Shown: positions 6,747 through 9,936 of the stretch, one piece after another
How the letters are laid out: every line of letters begins with the position of its first letter
Position numbering within the stretch: position 1 is the first letter of the stretch
NCBI GenBank assembly: GCA_902767235.1
Contig: CACXGR010000047.1
Location: 1 to 9,936 of the forward strand
Source of the DNA: an uncultured Lachnospiraceae bacterium
GTDB lineage: Bacteria > Bacillota > Clostridia > Lachnospirales > Lachnospiraceae
Reading direction: 5' to 3'
DNA: 9,936 nucleotides
The notes under the pieces: model-generated
Told to the model about the DNA's origin: nothing
Database searches by the model: none
The model's input: only the letters and a program-made list of their open reading frames with translations
Program-made: the position numbers and the translations under genes

Positions 6747-8143
6747 CAGCAGTACCTCCTGAGGGGACATTCGCCGGTCAGCTGCGCAGAAAAGTCCCGG
6801 CGCTCCATACAGGTCCGGCTGTTCCAGATCCCGGACCATTCATCGGTGAGCATATTTCCCAGCGGCTGATCGGAGAGCCAGCTCTGGCAGGGCACCACGT
6901 TCCCGCCGGGGGTAATGGCCATGTTGGAAAGGCAGGCGCCGCAGGAAGGGGAAGGGATGTTCAGCTCCTCAAACACCTCTTCCTCCAGCCATCCGGGCGA
7001 AGTGAACGCGATCTCCATGCCGTTCTCGTGACAATACTTCACTGACGCCCGCAGGATCTGCTCCAGCTCTCCGCTCTGCAGCTGGAGTGCTTCCGACTCC
7101 GCTCCGAGGGCGCTTCCCGTCGTGATAAGACCGGAGCAGGTCACGTAGATGACGCCCATCCCATGCAGAAATTCCAGTGTCTTTACATAGTCCCGGTTGA
7201 GCGTGCACAGCGGTGTGTTGATGCTCACAGACAGGCCCTCGGCGAGCGCATTTTTGATCCCTGCCAGGGTCTCCTCATAATGCGCGCCCCCGACCAGGCG
7301 GTTGTGGACCGCCGGATCCTGTGCGTAAAAAGTGATCTGTACACTGTCCAGCTCTGCCTCGTGCAGGCGCTTGCAGTACTCCGGCGTCAGCCTGATCCCG
7401 TTGGTGTTGAGCCGGGAGATAAACCAGCGCGCGTGATGGATCAGCTCAAAGAGATCCTCCCGCATGGTGGGCTCGCCCCCTGTAAAAGTCACCTGCGGGA
7501 TCTTGGCCTTGCGGCAGCGGTCCAGGATCTCTTTCCATTCCCCGGTCGTCAGCTCCTTCTCGTCGGAGAGGGTCTGGCCGGCGGCATAGCAGTGCACGCA
7601 CTTCTGGTTGCAGTGCCAGCGGCCGTTCTTCGTCATGGCGCTGACCATCAGGTCCATGCGGTGCGGTGCCTCCATAAAGGGCGCGTAATCGCCGATGCTC
7701 ATGTAATAGACGTCCGTCGTCACTTCCTCGCGGTAGGCGATCTGGCTGATCGTCGTGTAGATCGTCTCCATGTCCTCCCGGATCCGCTTCAGGGTATACA
7801 GGGGAAAGATATGACGGGTATTCTCGGCGGCGCGGTCCAGAATGCTCCGGATATCCGCCTCTCCGATCTCCCTGCCGTCGTAACGGTTCGTCTCCCGGAT
7901 CATTTCCGCCAGGATCACCGCCCAGGTAAAATTGACCGGCAGGATATCGGTGCCGTTGATGATCGCAATGCTGGTATTAAAGGCGTCTTCCTCCTCCTTG
8001 GGCGGGATCAGATGGATGCGGATGACCCCGGGCCCGTCTGGGTTGAGCGTGGTGTGCAGAACTTCGCTGAATTCTTTTTCCATATACTTTCTCAGGTTGC
8101 GGACCGTCTTCGTTCCGCGGAGCAGAAAAGGTACTTTAGCCAT
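6746..8143 (-). CDS. Radical SAM protein with SPASM/twitch-type C-terminus, putative modifier of the Cys-rich partner
   Basis: The 465-residue protein carries the radical SAM cluster motif C178-x3-C182-x2-C185 (HCNQKCVHCYAAG), the SAM-binding TFTGGEPTMRED (GGEP at 222-225) and typical later barrel strands (LNTNGIRLT; VQITFYAQDP). The C-terminus has auxiliary-cluster cysteines C401, C404, C419, C445, C459 and C465. C404-x9-G-x4-C419 fits the opening of a SPASM/twitch motif, and the protein ends on C465. Such enzymes use a 5'-deoxyadenosyl radical, often to modify peptides or proteins. About 170 residues precede the barrel; PVNFTWAVILAEMIRE (69-84) and the helical segment after it could be a PqqD/RRE-like substrate-recognition domain, which is inference. 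I chose ATG 8143 because GGAGG lies 5 nt upstream; an in-frame ATG at 8155 would add four residues (MEDI) but has no good ribosome site. I recall an NCBIfam radical SAM family defined by pairing with C-rich proteins, but cannot confirm membership. Confidence 0.92.
   Translation of the reverse strand: MAKVPFLLRGTKTVRNLRKYMEKEFSEVLHTTLNPDGPGVIRIHLIPPKEEEDAFNTSIAIINGTDILPVNFTWAVILAEMIRETNRYDGREIGEADIRSILDRAAENTRHIFPLYTLKRIREDMETIYTTISQIAYREEVTTDVYYMSIGDYAPFMEAPHRMDLMVSAMTKNGRWHCNQKCVHCYAAGQTLSDEKELTTGEWKEILDRCRKAKIPQVTFTGGEPTMREDLFELIHHARWFISRLNTNGIRLTPEYCKRLHEAELDSVQITFYAQDPAVHNRLVGGAHYEETLAGIKNALAEGLSVSINTPLCTLNRDYVKTLEFLHGMGVIYVTCSGLITTGSALGAESEALQLQSGELEQILRASVKYCHENGMEIAFTSPGWLEEEVFEELNIPSPSCGACLSNMAITPGGNVVPCQSWLSDQPLGNMLTDEWSGIWNSRTCMERRDFSAQLTGECPLRRYC
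6755..6760 (-). promoter_or_regulatory. Ribosome binding site embedded in the radical SAM gene end
   Basis: A perfect AGGAGG reads leftward here, 8 nt before the ATG at 6746. It lies inside the final codons (RRYC) of the radical SAM gene, whose stop shares one base with that ATG (TGATG). This fixes the start of the Cys-rich-tail protein and points to coupled, roughly balanced production of enzyme and partner. Confidence 0.85.
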
Positions 8144-8148
8144 TATGT

Positions 8149-8153
8149 CCTCC
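8149..8153 (-). promoter_or_regulatory. Ribosome binding site deciding the radical SAM start
   Basis: GGAGG reads leftward 5 nt before ATG 8143. It overlaps the alternative in-frame ATG at 8155, which itself lacks an upstream purine-rich site at the right distance. This favours the shorter protein beginning MAKVPFLLRG. Confidence 0.65.
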
Positions 8154-8200
8154 ATTTCAGCTTTCTCTATTTTGATCCGTTGCGTGCGGGAGACTCCTGA

Positions 8201-9469
8201 TCATTCTGCCGCAGGCTGCTTGTCGGAGATCCTCAGGAAGAAGAAGCCCAGCGCGAAGAACACGGCCAGAGAAGCCACCGCGATGTTGATGGTGCCGCCC
8301 GCGAGCTTGACCCACGCGATGACGGCGGAGCCCAAAAAGGACGCCCCTTTGGCGAAAATATCATAAATGCCGAAGTACTCGCCGGAGTTCTCCGCCGGGA
8401 TGATCTTGGAGAAATAGCTCCGGGAGAGGGACTGGATGGAACCCTGGAAGCAGCCGACGCCGAAAGCAAGGATGCCGAAGTCCACCAGTGTCTTCAATGT
8501 CAGCGCATAGAGGCACACGCAGAAATAGCCCACGATGCAGGCGAGGATCAGCGGCACCGTATCAAACTTCTTGGAGAGCTGCGCAAAGACCAGCGATCCC
8601 ACGAAGGCCACGACCTGTGTCGCCAGAAGGAAAACCACCTGCCCGACGGTGGGAAGCCCCAGGTCCGTCCCGATGTTAATGCAGTTGTCGATGATGGTGC
8701 CGACGCCGTCGATATAGAGGAAGAAGGCGATCAGGAAGTATAGGACTTTTTTGTCCTCTGTGGCGATCTTCTTCAGTGTCTTGAAAATCTGGCCGAAGAC
8801 TGCGGCGACCTCTCCCTTTTCTCCCACCACGTAGTTCATCTGCCTGTAGTTTTTCAGAAGCGGCAGCGTGACCAGAAGCCACCAGAGCCCTGTCACGCCA
8901 AAGCCGATGATCTTGGCGGCCAGGGGCGAGATGAGCATCAGGTCCTCACTCAGGCCGCCGCCCAGAATGTAGGCGACCATCGCAATGATGAAGGGGATGC
9001 AGGATCCGATATAGCCCCAGGCATATCCGTAGGAGGACACCTGGTCCATCCGCTCTTCCGTCGTGATGTCATTGAGCATCGAGTCATAAATTGTCAGCGA
9101 GATGGAATAAAAGATCTTGGTAAGGACAAATATGACGATGAACATGACCCAGGTCGGCGCAAAACCGTTCAGGATACATCCCGCCACGCCCAGTGCGACC
9201 GCGGTCTGGAAGAAAAACTTCTTGCGGCCTTTATGATCCGCCAGCGCGCCGCAGACCGGTCCCAGTACCGCCACAATGATCGTCACGACCGAGATCGCGA
9301 TGGAGTAATATGCCGTTGCCTGATCGCCCGTGATCTGTCCGGGCGCCTCGCCGATCGCAAGTGCTTTAAAGTAGATCGGGATCAGCGAACATGCGAGCAT
9401 CGTGAAAGCGGAGTTGCCTACGTCGTACAGCACCCAGGCGCGTTCCTTTTTGGTCAGATTTTTGAACAT
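8201..9469 (-). CDS. MFS transporter, UMF1/Atg22-like
   Basis: This 422-residue membrane protein has about twelve predicted helices. The opening RAWVLYDVGNSAFTMLACSL (10-29) and the later QVSSYGYAWGYIGSCIPFI are characteristic of the UMF1/Atg22 branch of the major facilitator superfamily (the 'W..YD..NSAF' start). MFS motif A is seen as GALADHKGRKK at 74-84, on the cytosolic loop between helices 2 and 3. Yeast Atg22 exports amino acids from the vacuole; bacterial members are mostly uncharacterised, so the substrate is not assigned. AGGGGG 8 nt before the ATG and a promoter overlapping the end of cobS suggest it heads its own unit. The radical SAM gene follows 57 nt after its stop without a visible terminator, so read-through into the radical SAM, Cys-rich and EamA genes is likely. 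Confidence 0.92.
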   Translation of the reverse strand: MFKNLTKKERAWVLYDVGNSAFTMLACSLIPIYFKALAIGEAPGQITGDQATAYYSIAISVVTIIVAVLGPVCGALADHKGRKKFFFQTAVALGVAGCILNGFAPTWVMFIVIFVLTKIFYSISLTIYDSMLNDITTEERMDQVSSYGYAWGYIGSCIPFIIAMVAYILGGGLSEDLMLISPLAAKIIGFGVTGLWWLLVTLPLLKNYRQMNYVVGEKGEVAAVFGQIFKTLKKIATEDKKVLYFLIAFFLYIDGVGTIIDNCINIGTDLGLPTVGQVVFLLATQVVAFVGSLVFAQLSKKFDTVPLILACIVGYFCVCLYALTLKTLVDFGILAFGVGCFQGSIQSLSRSYFSKIIPAENSGEYFGIYDIFAKGASFLGSAVIAWVKLAGGTINIAVASLAVFFALGFFFLRISDKQPAAE

Positions 9470-9491
9470 GATTTCATCCCCCTATGACATC

Positions 9492-9521
9492 ATTGTATCA
9501 TCAAATGCCGCGTTTTTTCAG
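9492..9521 (-). promoter_or_regulatory. Predicted promoter of the MFS-radical SAM cluster
   Basis: On the minus strand a -10 box TACAAT (9497..9492) has an extended TG element immediately upstream (TGATACAAT). A -35-like CTGAAA (9521..9516, four of six consensus bases) lies 18 nt away and overlaps the cobS stop codon. Transcription would begin near 9485, giving a short leader with AGGGGG before ATG 9469. This suggests the cluster can be expressed independently of the cobalamin genes. Confidence 0.5.
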
Positions 9522-9936
9522 AAAATATGCGCCGCCGCTGCAAGCGCCCCGGCCGTCACCAGTTCGCAGCACTGGGTAAACCATCCCGACAGGTCGCCGG
9601 TCGTTCCCCCGAAGTGCCTGACGGCCATCCGGCGGTAGTATCCCAGCACTGCCAGCGCGCCGAGCACCGCGGCGATCCCGCCTCCTCTCCCGGTCCACAG
9701 GATCAGCCCTCCGGTCAGCAGGGACAGACATGCCATGGCCGCCGCGCTGCCTCCCACCGCCGGGTCCGTCTCCCCTCGGAGCATTCCGTCTTTTCTCGCC
9801 TTGGGAAACGTGAGCGCCGCCAGCGCACTCAGCGCGCGGGAAAAGGGAAACACGAGGCACATTGTCAGGATCTGTTCCTCACCTGCCTCCGACCAGATCC
9901 CCATCGACAGGGCAAAATAGACAATCCCCCCGATCA
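9518..9936 (-). CDS. cobS: Cobalamin synthase (adenosylcobinamide-GDP ribazoletransferase), C-terminal fragment
   Basis: The frame is open from the right edge to the stop at 9518, giving 138 residues of a hydrophobic protein that is normally about 250 long, so the N-terminal half lies outside the window. The diagnostic segment is GYYRRMAVRHFGGTTGDLSG followed by WFTQCCELVTAGALAAAA. It matches the conserved C-terminal 'RR..GG.TGD..GA..E..E' region of CobS/CobV. A preceding R-A-L with K-A-R-K-D-G-M also fits (family 'SR...P.AR..GMG'). CobS is a membrane enzyme joining adenosylcobinamide-GDP and alpha-ribazole (phosphate) to complete the lower loop of B12. An internal ATG at 9904 is in frame, but conserved-looking sequence continues upstream of it, so it is not taken as the start. 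Other cob genes presumably lie to the right. Confidence 0.85.
   Translation of the reverse strand, partial: IGGIVYFALSMGIWSEAGEEQILTMCLVFPFSRALSALAALTFPKARKDGMLRGETDPAVGGSAAAMACLSLLTGGLILWTGRGGGIAAVLGALAVLGYYRRMAVRHFGGTTGDLSGWFTQCCELVTAGALAAAAHIF

Noticed and set aside
6747..6839. An upstream in-frame start for the Cys-rich-tail protein at 6839, adding 31 residues
   Set aside because: The extension would lie before a clear signal peptide and deep within the radical SAM gene, whereas ATG 6746 has a perfect AGGAGG at 8 nt.
5493..6869. A 458-codon open frame on the plus strand opposite the Cys-rich-tail gene
   Set aside because: Its Ala/Gly/Arg/Val-rich product has no recognisable domain, while the minus strand shows a signal peptide, membrane helix, zinc ribbon and ribosome site. 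It is a mirror frame caused by GC-rich codons.
7163..8200. A 345-codon open frame on the plus strand opposite the radical SAM gene
   Set aside because: The opposite strand carries the full radical SAM motif set; this frame has no domain and no good ribosome site.
9501..9860. A 119-codon minus-strand frame overlapping the cobS fragment
   Set aside because: The other minus-strand frame carries the CobS GG-TGD signature and is open to the window edge; this one is Arg/Gly-rich with no motif.

Overview
The window looks like chromosomal DNA from a moderately GC-rich member of the Clostridia (Bacillota), most likely a gut Lachnospiraceae- or Oscillospiraceae-type anaerobe. I infer this from strong AGGAGG-type ribosome sites, consensus sigma-A-like promoters, a TIR/beta-propeller protein of a kind I associate with gut Clostridia, a radical SAM gene paired with a Cys-rich partner, and a UMF1-type transporter. 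No rRNA, tRNA, insertion sequence or CRISPR array is visible, and genes are packed tightly.

Layout. Positions 1-368 (minus) hold the first 122 codons of a glycoside hydrolase family 2 protein that runs off the left edge. A 176-bp divergent control region (369-544) follows. It contains a promoter for each direction and an exact 21-bp AT-rich palindrome over the -10 box of the hydrolase promoter. On the plus strand lie a glycerophosphodiester phosphodiesterase (545-1291) and a 1077-residue membrane protein (1348-4581) with an N-terminal TIR domain, one transmembrane helix and a large beta-propeller-like region. One base after its stop, a convergent minus-strand cluster begins. In transcription order this cluster is: a UMF1/Atg22-type MFS transporter (9469-8201), a radical SAM/SPASM-type enzyme (8143-6746), a membrane protein with a zinc ribbon and an extraordinary Cys/Ala/Ser C-terminal tail (6746-5433), and an EamA/DMT transporter (5446-4583). 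At the right edge is the C-terminal half of CobS, the last step of cobalamin assembly, also on the minus strand.

How the genes work together. The radical SAM gene and the Cys-rich-tail gene share one base (TGATG), and the partner's AGGAGG ribosome site lies inside the last codons of the enzyme. The two proteins are therefore very probably made together, and the tail is the natural candidate substrate of the enzyme. The Cys-rich tail is predicted to be cytosolic, next to a CxxC-CxxC zinc ribbon, on a protein with a signal peptide, an extracytoplasmic domain and a membrane helix. This pair is the most promising candidate for an uncharacterised modification system. The second candidate is the TIR-TM-propeller protein, which has the layout of a transmembrane sensor with a cytosolic TIR effector that keeps the usual catalytic-position glutamate. 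The functions of both are inferences.
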